Source: an uncultured Psychroserpens sp.
GTDB lineage: Bacteria; Bacteroidota; Bacteroidia; Flavobacteriales; Flavobacteriaceae
Assembly: GCF_947492715.1 (NCBI RefSeq)
Contig: NZ_CANLNS010000001.1
Coordinates: 806,001 to 870,000 of the forward strand
Direction of reading: 5' to 3'
DNA length: 64,000 bases
This document shows positions 54,821 through 62,660 of the stretch, piece after piece. Below the pieces are notes generated by a model, which had not been told where the DNA came from, searched no databases, and saw only the letters and a program-made list of their open reading frames with translations. Every line of letters starts with the position of its first letter. Position 1 is the first letter of the stretch. The translations under genes and the position numbers were made by a program.

Positions 54821-56920
54821 TTACTTTAAAAATTGATAAACAATTAAGGCTACTATATAGGCAAAAGCAGTCATAATTGTGAGCTGCAATATTGGCCATT
54901 TCCAAGAATTTGTTTCGCGTTTTACGATAGCCAAAGTACTCATACATTGCATAGCAAAAGCATAGAAAAGCAAGAGTGAAATTCCTGAGGCCAGTGTAAA
55001 TAATTTACCTCCAGTGGTTCTATTGGTATCTTTAGCCATTCTATTTGTTATGGTGTCGACATCTTCATTTTCTACGCTATAAATTGTGGCCAATGTCCCA
55101 ACAAATACTTCACGAGCTGCAAAAGAACTTACAATAGCAATGCCTATTTTCCAATCGTATCCTAGAGGCTTAATTGTTGGCTCAATAGCCCTTCCTGTAA
55201 TTCCTATAAAAGAATGTTCTAATTTATGGGACGCCACTTTTTGTTGCATCTCTATATCAGACAAGCCTTGCCCAGCATACTCTGCATGAACAATTTCTTC
55301 GGCCTTATTAAAATCATCACCAGGACCGTAAGATGCTAAAAACCACAATACAATTGAAATGGCTAAGATGATTTTACCAGCTCCAAAAACGAACGATTTG
55401 GTTTTTTCTAAAACGGTTAATGCCACGTTCTTTAAAAGCGGAAGTTTATAATTAGGCATTTCAACTACGAAAAATGTCTTACTTTTTATTTTTAGAATTT
55501 TATTCAAAGCCCATGCCGACAGTACAGCTGTTCCAAAACCAATAAGATAGAGTAGCATAAGTGTTAAGGGCTGATATCCCAATCCTAGAAAACGTCCTTC
55601 AGGGATCACCAATTCGATAATTATTAAATACACAGGCAAACGTGCCGAACACGTCGTAAATGGTGTCACCAATATTGTAATTAAACGTTCTTTCCAACTT
55701 TCAATATTTCGAGTTGCCATAATTGCTGGAATGGCACATGCCGTTCCTGATATTAAGGGCACAACACTTTTTCCGCTAAGTCCGAAACGCCGCATAATCC
55801 GATCCATTAGGAATACTACACGACTCATATAGCCACTCTCTTCAAGAATTGCTATAAATAGAAACAAGAACGCAATTTGCGGAATAAATATGACAATACC
55901 ACCTAGTCCAGGAATAATTCCTTCGGCAATTAAATTAGTAAAAGCGCCTTCAGGTAATACGTTTTTTGTCCATTCTCCTAATGACGCAAAGGCGCCATCG
56001 ATAAACTCCATAGGCACCTGAGCCCAGTCATAAATAGCTTGAAAAATGGTCAATAAGATCACAAAAAAGATAAGGTAACCCCAAACTTTATGCGTTAAAA
56101 TTCTATCGAGTCTAATGCGTAAATCCTTAGCAGAATTTAAATCGATTGTCTGTCCTTTTTTTAAGGTATTATTTATAAACTGATAGCGTTTAATAGTTTC
56201 CTTTTGCTGTAATCGCTTGAGATCGGCCGTACTTTTAGTTTTAAAACTATCAATAGCCTCAACTTGATTTCTATCAACCTTTCCGAAGTTAACATCTTGA
56301 GTTATAACCAACCAAAGTTTATATAAAAGTTGGTTTGGAAATGCTTGACGTAGCTTATCAAAATAATCTTTGTCAATTTCAGAAGCATTTAAACAAGGTG
56401 TTATTGATAATTCTTTATAATTTGAAATAAGCTCTTTCAGTTCATTTATACCCTTATTCTTTCGGGTACTAATAAGTGCTATTTTAGTTTGTAGCTCTTG
56501 CTCTAAATAAGGAATATCTAGCTGAATCCCCTTATAGTCCATGCGATCAGACATGTTGATTGCCAAAATTGTTGGAATCTCTAAATCCTTTATTTGTGTA
56601 TAGAGCAGTAAGTTACGCTTTAAGTTTTCTACATCACTTACCACAACAGCAACATCTGGAAAATCCTTGTCATTTTTATTCAATAATAATTCGATAACAA
56701 CATTTTCATCTAATGATGAAGCGTTCAAACTATAGGTTCCAGGTAAATCTATAATATGCGCTTTAACACCTCTTGGTAACTTACAAATACCTTCTTTTTT
56801 CTCGACAGTAATACCTGGATAGTTTCCTACTTTTTGATTTAGACCTGTAAGTGCATTAAATACCGACGTTTTACCTGTATTTGGATTCCCTATAAGCGCA
56901 ACATTAATTTGTTTACTCAT
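54821..56920 (-). CDS. feoB: ferrous iron transporter FeoB
   Basis: The 699-residue protein has an N-terminal G domain (G1 GNPNTGKTS at 11-19, DLPGTYS, and NMSD as G4), a helical linker, and a C-terminal permease with two Gate regions (GCAxxAxxATR-type TACAIPAIMATRN; CSARLPVYLIIIE). It imports Fe2+ across the inner membrane. It overlaps feoA by eight bases and is followed by the Cys-rich partner, making a full feoAB unit beside the DtxR-controlled operon. Confidence 0.95.
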   Translation of the reverse strand: MSKQINVALIGNPNTGKTSVFNALTGLNQKVGNYPGITVEKKEGICKLPRGVKAHIIDLPGTYSLNASSLDENVVIELLLNKNDKDFPDVAVVVSDVENLKRNLLLYTQIKDLEIPTILAINMSDRMDYKGIQLDIPYLEQELQTKIALISTRKNKGINELKELISNYKELSITPCLNASEIDKDYFDKLRQAFPNQLLYKLWLVITQDVNFGKVDRNQVEAIDSFKTKSTADLKRLQQKETIKRYQFINNTLKKGQTIDLNSAKDLRIRLDRILTHKVWGYLIFFVILLTIFQAIYDWAQVPMEFIDGAFASLGEWTKNVLPEGAFTNLIAEGIIPGLGGIVIFIPQIAFLFLFIAILEESGYMSRVVFLMDRIMRRFGLSGKSVVPLISGTACAIPAIMATRNIESWKERLITILVTPFTTCSARLPVYLIIIELVIPEGRFLGLGYQPLTLMLLYLIGFGTAVLSAWALNKILKIKSKTFFVVEMPNYKLPLLKNVALTVLEKTKSFVFGAGKIILAISIVLWFLASYGPGDDFNKAEEIVHAEYAGQGLSDIEMQQKVASHKLEHSFIGITGRAIEPTIKPLGYDWKIGIAIVSSFAAREVFVGTLATIYSVENEDVDTITNRMAKDTNRTTGGKLFTLASGISLLLFYAFAMQCMSTLAIVKRETNSWKWPILQLTIMTAFAYIVALIVYQFLK

Positions 56921-57146
56921 TAGAAATATCGATTAAAATATGAATGGCAGTTTCTTTTCTAATAGCCAAATGAGTTCCATTAATGTTGAGATACATTGGA
57001 TCTGCAAACGGTGCTACCTGAACGAGTTCGACCATATTACCAGGTAAGCATCCCATTTCAAGAAGTTTAAGAGGAATATGAATTGAGGATACATCAGCAA
57101 TTATGCCCTGTTGACCTCTTTTTATATCTGCTAATGTGACCTGCAC
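56913..57146 (-). CDS. feoA: FeoA, GTG start
   Basis: The 77-residue SH3-like protein (GQQGIIADVSSIHIPLKLLEMGCLPG ... LAIRKETAIHILI) binds or regulates FeoB. The start is GTG at 57146; the in-frame stop just upstream excludes an ATG. An imperfect inverted repeat begins two bases upstream of the start codon. Confidence 0.9.
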   Translation of the reverse strand: MQVTLADIKRGQQGIIADVSSIHIPLKLLEMGCLPGNMVELVQVAPFADPMYLNINGTHLAIRKETAIHILIDISNE

Positions 57147-57147
57147 G

Positions 57148-57174
57148 CTTATTTAGATTGATTTTAAGTAAGCA
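57148..57174. promoter_or_regulatory. possible metal-regulator site before feoA
   Basis: GCTTATTTAGA and TTTTAAGTAAGC form an imperfect inverted repeat around a short centre. It includes TTTAAGTA, the exact half-site of the palindrome at 54096-54111, but the half-sites are arranged back to front. Weak evidence. Confidence 0.25.
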
Positions 57175-57218
57175 AAAATAAAAGAAAATTTCAGTGTAAA
57201 AAAATTGTTAGGCTAAAA

Positions 57219-57887
57219 CTATTGATATTCTTTTTTTAAACGCTTGATATCTTGAATTAGGGAATCTACAGATGTTGGGCTTATCCCATTGTACAAGCCT
57301 CTAATTTGCCTGTCTTTATCAATAAGAGCGAAGTTTTCAGTATGTACCATCCCATACTGTTCTAAGCCATCATCTTTAACAACCAGATATGACTTTCTTG
57401 CTAAATCATAGATTTGTTTTCGGTCTCCAGTAACGAGATTCCATTTGTTATCCATAACACCTTTTTCTATAGCATATCGTTTTAATTGAGCCACGCTATC
57501 AATTTCTGGCGTAACAGAATGTGATAATAGCAATACCTCGTCATCGTCAATAATTTCTCGTTGAACACGACTCATTTGGTTAGTCATGATAGGACAAATG
57601 GTTTTACAAGTCGTAAAAAAAAAATCGGCTACGTAGATTTTGTCTTTGTAGGTGTTTTGAGTAATCGTATCTCCATTTTGATTGACCAATTTAAAATCTG
57701 CAATGGTATGGTACTTTTTTTTATGTTGAATTGTACTATCTACCAAAGAAGCATCTACTCTATTGGGTTGATAAATTGGCAATGGCGCTTCTACCTTTAG
57801 AATCGAATAGATTATTGAAATAATAATCCCTGAAACTATAAGTAAGGCTATAAAAAAAAATTTAAACCGCTTAATATAAGCTAACAT
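57219..57887 (-). CDS. SCO1/SenC family copper/thiol protein
   Basis: The 222-residue protein has an N-terminal membrane anchor (about 8-30) and a thioredoxin-like domain with CKTIC (C94, C98) and a later His in MVHTENF, the three SCO1 copper ligands. It should help assemble the CuA centre of cytochrome oxidase or act as a thiol reductase. It is monocistronic, divergent from the M1 aminopeptidase. Confidence 0.92.
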   Translation of the reverse strand: MLAYIKRFKFFFIALLIVSGIIISIIYSILKVEAPLPIYQPNRVDASLVDSTIQHKKKYHTIADFKLVNQNGDTITQNTYKDKIYVADFFFTTCKTICPIMTNQMSRVQREIIDDDEVLLLSHSVTPEIDSVAQLKRYAIEKGVMDNKWNLVTGDRKQIYDLARKSYLVVKDDGLEQYGMVHTENFALIDKDRQIRGLYNGISPTSVDSLIQDIKRLKKEYQ

Positions 57888-57924
57888 CTCTTGATTTTTA
57901 AGGCTTTATTGTAAGATTTGAGTG

Positions 57925-57932
57925 CAAAAATA
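57925..57932 (-). promoter_or_regulatory. Bacteroidetes -7 box for the SCO1 gene
   Basis: TATTTTTG on the - strand fits TAnnTTTG, 38 bases before the ATG. A TTG lies 14 bases upstream of it, shorter than the usual spacing. Confidence 0.45.
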
Positions 57933-58002
57933 CGACAGAATCGTAACAAAATGACTACTTTTAACAAGCTATATTGTTAAAAAGAAAAAAAAGATTATCG
58001 CC

Positions 58003-59937
58003 ATGAAGTTAAAACTACTCCTTCTCTTGGGACTGTTTTCTGCAGTGTCCTTTTCGCAAGATTACAACGAGACCTTAAACACTATTCGTGAAGCAGAGGC
58101 GAAATCTGCCTTAAATCGTATCATGCAACGTTCTAATTTGAACACTGGAAACTACGATTTAAAATACCACAGGTTAGAACTAGATATAGATCCTGGTGTC
58201 TCATTTATTTCAGGAGATATTACATCGTATTTCACTGCTAAGAGTAATATGACTACTATTACATTTGATTTATCATCAAACATGACGGTTAACCAAGTAT
58301 TGCAACGTGGCAACTTATTGTCTTTTTCACATCTTGGTGATGAGCTTATTATCACACTTCCTTCAACTTTAAGCACAGGCACTCTAGATTCTTTAACAGT
58401 GAGTTACTCTGGAAATCCTCAATTTTCTGGACTTAATTCATTTGAGCAAAACCAGCATAATGGAGATCCAATTATTTGGACACTCTCTGAGCCTTATGGT
58501 GCCAAAGCCTGGTGGCCATGTAAACAAGACTTAATAGATAAAATAGATTCGATAGATGTCTATATGACTACGCCTCGATTTAACCCATCTAACGAAGAAT
58601 ATATTGCGGTTTCAAATGGTCTAGAGCAAAGTCAGCTTCTAAACGGAAATGAAAAAACAACACATTTTAAACATCGCTATCCCATTCCAGCTTATCTCAT
58701 TGCTATAGCTGCAACAAATTACAGTGTATTTACGCAAACTGTTCCTAATAACGGAAATCCTTTTGATATCGTAAATTATGTTTACCCTGAAGATTTGGCT
58801 TCAGCACAGGCTAACACTGCTGTGACTGTACCAATTATGAATCTTTTTAATAATTTATTTGAAGAATATCCTTTTGCTAACGAAAAATATGGGCATGCCC
58901 AATTTGGTTGGGGAGGCGGTATGGAACATACAACAGTGTCGTTCATGGGGAATTTTAGTCGTAATTTAATAGCACACGAACTCGCTCATCAATGGTTTGG
59001 AAATAAAATCACCTGTGGCAGCTGGAAAGACATTTGGCTCAATGAAGGGTTTGCAACCTATCTATCGGGACTTGTTATTGAAAATTTAGATGGCAATAAT
59101 GCCTTTACAACTTGGAAGCAGCAACGCAATAACTCAATTACGGCTGCACCAAATGGCGCTGTTTATCTCACAGACATTGATACAACTTCGGTGAGTAGAA
59201 TTTTTAGCGGACGATTAACCTATAATAAAGGTGCAATGGTATTACATATGCTTAGAAAAAAACTTGGTGATGTCACATTCTTTCAGGCACTTCAAGATTA
59301 TTTGAACACCTCAGCACATGCTTATGATTATGCAAAAACTGAAGATTTTATTAGTATCGTAGAAACAACTTCTGGAGAAGATTTAACCGAATTTTTTAAC
59401 GACTGGCTTTACAATCAAGGTTACCCAAGCTATACAGTAAATTGGAACCAACCTGCTGTGAATCAAGTAAGTATAACTTTAGAACAAACTCAAAGTGATG
59501 CTTCGGTGTCTTATTTTGAAGCTCCTGTTCCTTTACGTTTAATTGGTACCCTTGGCGAACAAATGGATCTTGTTTTAGACAATACGTCTAATCAACAAAA
59601 CTTCCTGGAAGCCGTAAACTTTACAGTCCAAACAGTTCTTTTTGATCCAGAATCTGATTTAATTTCAAGAAACAACAATGTTCTCTTAAGCACAGATGAA
59701 TTTGATTTTAGTAATGAATTCATAGTATATCCTAATCCTACAACCTCGATTTTACATGTCGAAAAACCTCAAACAACAGAAGTTTCAGAAATAAGAATAT
59801 ACAACACACTTGGTCAGTTAATTAGTGAATTACCATGGAACGCATCAATTAACACCTCATCGTGGTCTTCTGGATTATTATTTATTCAATTTCAAACTAA
59901 CGAAGGCATCATTACTAAATCGGTGTTAAAAAAATAA
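58003..59937 (+). CDS. M1 family aminopeptidase with T9SS sorting domain
   Basis: The 644-residue enzyme has a signal peptide (ending SFSQ), the M1 beta-saddle, a GGMEHTT substrate motif (variant of GAMEN, about 304), and the zinc motif HELAHQWFG at 325-333 with NEGFATYLSG Glu at about 348. A T9SS type A sorting domain (about 565-644, VYPNPTTSILHVE ... KSVLKK) replaces the usual helical C-terminal domain. It should trim peptides at the cell surface or outside. GGMEH in place of GGMEN is unusual for the family. Confidence 0.9.
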   Translation: MKLKLLLLLGLFSAVSFSQDYNETLNTIREAEAKSALNRIMQRSNLNTGNYDLKYHRLELDIDPGVSFISGDITSYFTAKSNMTTITFDLSSNMTVNQVLQRGNLLSFSHLGDELIITLPSTLSTGTLDSLTVSYSGNPQFSGLNSFEQNQHNGDPIIWTLSEPYGAKAWWPCKQDLIDKIDSIDVYMTTPRFNPSNEEYIAVSNGLEQSQLLNGNEKTTHFKHRYPIPAYLIAIAATNYSVFTQTVPNNGNPFDIVNYVYPEDLASAQANTAVTVPIMNLFNNLFEEYPFANEKYGHAQFGWGGGMEHTTVSFMGNFSRNLIAHELAHQWFGNKITCGSWKDIWLNEGFATYLSGLVIENLDGNNAFTTWKQQRNNSITAAPNGAVYLTDIDTTSVSRIFSGRLTYNKGAMVLHMLRKKLGDVTFFQALQDYLNTSAHAYDYAKTEDFISIVETTSGEDLTEFFNDWLYNQGYPSYTVNWNQPAVNQVSITLEQTQSDASVSYFEAPVPLRLIGTLGEQMDLVLDNTSNQQNFLEAVNFTVQTVLFDPESDLISRNNNVLLSTDEFDFSNEFIVYPNPTTSILHVEKPQTTEVSEIRIYNTLGQLISELPWNASINTSSWSSGLLFIQFQTNEGIITKSVLKK

Positions 59938-60016
59938 GTATAAGTTCTATTAAAGTTTTCTAAATGGCGCTAAAACACTACTTTTGTCGACTAGAATTTT
60001 ATATGATTAACGATAC

Positions 60017-61342
60017 ATGGAGTTTGTAATTAGAATATCTCAATTTTTATTGAGTCTTTCACTACTAATCGTATTACACGAATTAGGTCACTTTATACCA
60101 GCAAAATTATTCAAAACTAGGGTAGAGAAATTCTATCTCTTTTTTGATATTAAGTTCTCATTATTTAAGAAAAAGATTGGTGAAACTGTCTATGGAATAG
60201 GATGGTTGCCACTAGGTGGTTATGTGAAAATTGCCGGAATGATTGACGAGAGCATGGATAAAGAGCAAATGGCCCAGCCACCTCAACCTTGGGAATTTAG
60301 ATCGAAACCAGCTTGGCAACGTCTTATTATTATGTTAGGTGGTGTCACAGTTAACTTTATTTTGGCTTATTTCATTTATGTCTTTATTGCCTTTGTTTAT
60401 GGAGATAAAACCACTAAGGTTGAAAGTTTAAAAGATGGGTATTGGGTAGAAAATCAATTACTTCAAGATATTGGTTTTAAAACAGGAGATAAAATTCTTA
60501 AAGTTAATGACCTTGCAGTAGTTAATGATTATGACGTTCGTTCTAACATTATTGGTGCAGAAAATATTACTATAAATAGAAACGGCCAAGAGCAAGTTAT
60601 CAATTTACCTGAGGATTTTCTTGGACAATTTTCATCTGCCAAAAGTAGAGATTTGTTTGAGCGTCGCGTTCCTTTTATGGTAGGAATTGTGGCAGACACG
60701 TCTGCTAACAAAACCGTTGACATCAAACAAGGGGATATCATTACCTCTATTGATGGAAAGCCGCTAAAGTACTTTGACCAACTAGAAGATTTAATGAAAG
60801 GTTACAAAAACCAAACCTTAACCATTGAGCTATTGCGAGGTGATGAAACCATTACGAGAAACTTAACGGTTAATAAAAATGGAAAATTTGGTATTAGACG
60901 AATGCATGATAATGATCGTTTTGCCGAATTAGGCTATTATGATATTGCGATACAAACCTATACATTTGGTGAAAGTTTTGGAGCTGGGGCAGATGATTTT
61001 GTAGATACTTTACAAAAGTATGGTGCACAATTAAAAGCCATTTTTAATCCAAGCACAGGTGCCTATAAGGGTGTTGGTGGTTTCAAGGCCATTTATAGTA
61101 TTTTTCCAAGTGTTTGGAGCTGGCAAGCCTTTTGGGTGTTAACTGCATTTTTATCGATTATGTTAGGTGTACTTAACTTATTACCTATACCTGCATTAGA
61201 TGGTGGACACGTGATGTTTTTATTGTTTGAAATGATCTCTGGTAGAAAGCCAAGCGAGAAGTTTCTAGAACGTGCTCAACTGGTTGGATTCGTCATTTTA
61301 ATTACCTTAGTTCTTTTCGCGAATATCAACGATTGGATTTAG
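60017..61342 (+). CDS. rseP: site-2 protease RseP
   Basis: The 441-residue intramembrane zinc protease has HELGH (H21-H25) in the first helix and the third ligand in PALDGGH (Asp about 394). Periplasmic PDZ domains lie between (GDIITSIDGKPLKYFDQLEDL and an earlier GDKILKVNDLAV). It cleaves anti-sigma factors within the membrane. Length and motifs are complete. A possible client is the anti-sigma-like protein at 28908, but that link is speculative. Confidence 0.93.
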   Translation: MEFVIRISQFLLSLSLLIVLHELGHFIPAKLFKTRVEKFYLFFDIKFSLFKKKIGETVYGIGWLPLGGYVKIAGMIDESMDKEQMAQPPQPWEFRSKPAWQRLIIMLGGVTVNFILAYFIYVFIAFVYGDKTTKVESLKDGYWVENQLLQDIGFKTGDKILKVNDLAVVNDYDVRSNIIGAENITINRNGQEQVINLPEDFLGQFSSAKSRDLFERRVPFMVGIVADTSANKTVDIKQGDIITSIDGKPLKYFDQLEDLMKGYKNQTLTIELLRGDETITRNLTVNKNGKFGIRRMHDNDRFAELGYYDIAIQTYTFGESFGAGADDFVDTLQKYGAQLKAIFNPSTGAYKGVGGFKAIYSIFPSVWSWQAFWVLTAFLSIMLGVLNLLPIPALDGGHVMFLLFEMISGRKPSEKFLERAQLVGFVILITLVLFANINDWI

Positions 61343-61399
61343 AAAAAAAAATTAAGCAATTTTTTGAAAAAATTGTTTTTTTAAATATAAAAAATAGTA

Positions 61400-61407
61400 T
61401 ATATTTG
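61400..61407 (+). promoter_or_regulatory. tRNA-Asn promoter -7 box
   Basis: TATATTTG matches TAnnTTTG, with TTG at 61373-61375 (24-base spacer). The tRNA starts 23 bases downstream. Confidence 0.6.
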
Positions 61408-61429
61408 CGCTCGCTAAAGCGATAAACAC

Positions 61430-61503
61430 TCCTCTTTAGCTCAGTTGGTTAGAGCATCTGACTGTTAATCAGAGGGTCCTTGGTTCGAGCCCAAGAAGAG
61501 GAG
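61430..61503 (+). tRNA. tRNA-Asn (GTT)
   Basis: A 74-base cloverleaf with acceptor arms TCCTCTT/AAGAGGA, D-loop AGCTCAGTTGGTTAGAGC, anticodon stem TCTGA/TCAGA with loop CTGTTAA (anticodon GTT), T-loop GGTTCGAGCC and discriminator G. CCA is not encoded. Confidence 0.97.
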
Positions 61504-61512
61504 CAAACAAAA

Positions 61513-61539
61513 GTTCAACAGCAATGTTGGACTTTTTTT
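61513..61539 (+). terminator. terminator of tRNA-Asn
   Basis: GTTCAAC pairs with GTTGGAC (one G-U) around a six-base loop and is followed by seven T, ten bases after the tRNA. Confidence 0.85.
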
Positions 61540-61902
61540 GTGGCTTAAATTTAGCATATAGATTACTTAAATTTAAAACCGAAAGCCATGACATTACATC
61601 ACAGCTTTGCCTTTCTTTAAATAAATGGAAACGACATATCCCTCAATCAAAGGTCTAGTTTACGCATTTATGTCTGTATTTAAATGTTAAAAAAACAATC
61701 TTTAAGTAACAAAAAGAAATTTCTTACAACCTATAAATAAAGCAGTTACCATTAATTTATTTTTTTAATCTTTTCAAATAAGGGTTTAGACAACGCTAGA
61801 TTATAAAGAACACTAAGCTCTATAGAATAAATTCTATAAAAATTCGTTATATAAAATAACTAAAGGGTATCATTATTGTATCAAAAAAGTAAACCGCTAA
61901 CC
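61540..61902. other. intergenic; relic of the dispersed-repeat hairpin
   Basis: No gene was seen. AAAGCCATGACATTACATCA at 61582 begins a decayed copy of the hairpin found in the MITE-like elements (to about 61611). The rest is AT-rich and probably holds the promoter of the next regulator gene, but no clear box was found. Confidence 0.4.
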
Positions 61903-62571
61903 ATGAACAAACCAACCAATGTCCTTATTGTTGAGCAAGAGCCCCTTGTATCATTTTCTATTGAGGAAGCCTTAACAATTGTTACAAAACAACTATCTGG
62001 AACACAGTTTAAATCAAAATCGTACAGAAGCTATGAATGTGCTCTTGCTGAAATGAGCTCATCCAAACCATTTGGTCTTGTGTTTCTAAATATAAATTTT
62101 GTTCATGGATCATATGACACCACACACCATGTAAAAGATTTGGTAGATGCAGTAAGACGTAACTCTCCTAAAACCCATTTACTAACGCTTACTTCGGTTC
62201 ATGATAACTTTATTATTACCGAAATGATTAAGACCTTAAATCCGGAGTGTGTATTACTTAAAAAAGATGTTTCATTTAATGAATTGGTTAGAGCCATTAA
62301 GGATGTTATTAACTGTATTCCGTTCTATAGCCAAACCATTTTGAAATGTTTACGTTCTCGTATGACCTGCGATATTGCATTAGATAAACGGGACAGACTC
62401 ATTTTATATCACTTATCTAAAGGCATTAAAACCAAAGACCTACCTAAGCTCGTATTCTTATCAAAAAGTGCAGTAGAAAGTAGAAAGCGTAATTTAAAAC
62501 TGCTTTTTAGCGTTGAACAGAAACCCGATTATTTTTTATTAGAACAAGCACGACTGAAAGGGTTTATTTAA
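61903..62571 (+). CDS. orphan LuxR-type regulator with pseudo-receiver domain
   Basis: From ATG 61903 this encodes 222 residues (a TTG at 61876 is possible). A CheY-like domain (LIVEQEP at the acidic pocket) has Asn63 in LVFLNINF where the phospho-acceptor Asp should be, while the Lys (LLKKDVS) remains. A LuxR-like HTH follows (LDKRDRLILYHLSKGIKTKDLPKLVFLSKSAVESRKRNLK). No kinase gene is adjacent. It probably works without phosphorylation, either constitutively or by ligand or partner binding. Confidence 0.75.
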   Translation: MNKPTNVLIVEQEPLVSFSIEEALTIVTKQLSGTQFKSKSYRSYECALAEMSSSKPFGLVFLNINFVHGSYDTTHHVKDLVDAVRRNSPKTHLLTLTSVHDNFIITEMIKTLNPECVLLKKDVSFNELVRAIKDVINCIPFYSQTILKCLRSRMTCDIALDKRDRLILYHLSKGIKTKDLPKLVFLSKSAVESRKRNLKLLFSVEQKPDYFLLEQARLKGFI

Positions 62572-62577
62572 AGTAAT

Positions 62578-62645
62578 AAAAGCCATGATTCACATCATTG
62601 CTTTTGTATTATTAGTCTATTAGACGCAAGTGTAGACAGCTTGGG
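62578..62645. repeat. relic of dispersed MITE-like element (right half)
   Basis: It contains hairpin GCCATGA/TCATTGC at 62582-62601 followed by TTTTGTATTA. A decayed right end (CGCAAGTGTAGACAGCTTGG) follows. The left end and middle are absent. Confidence 0.6.
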
Positions 62646-62660
62646 AGACATTGAGATATA

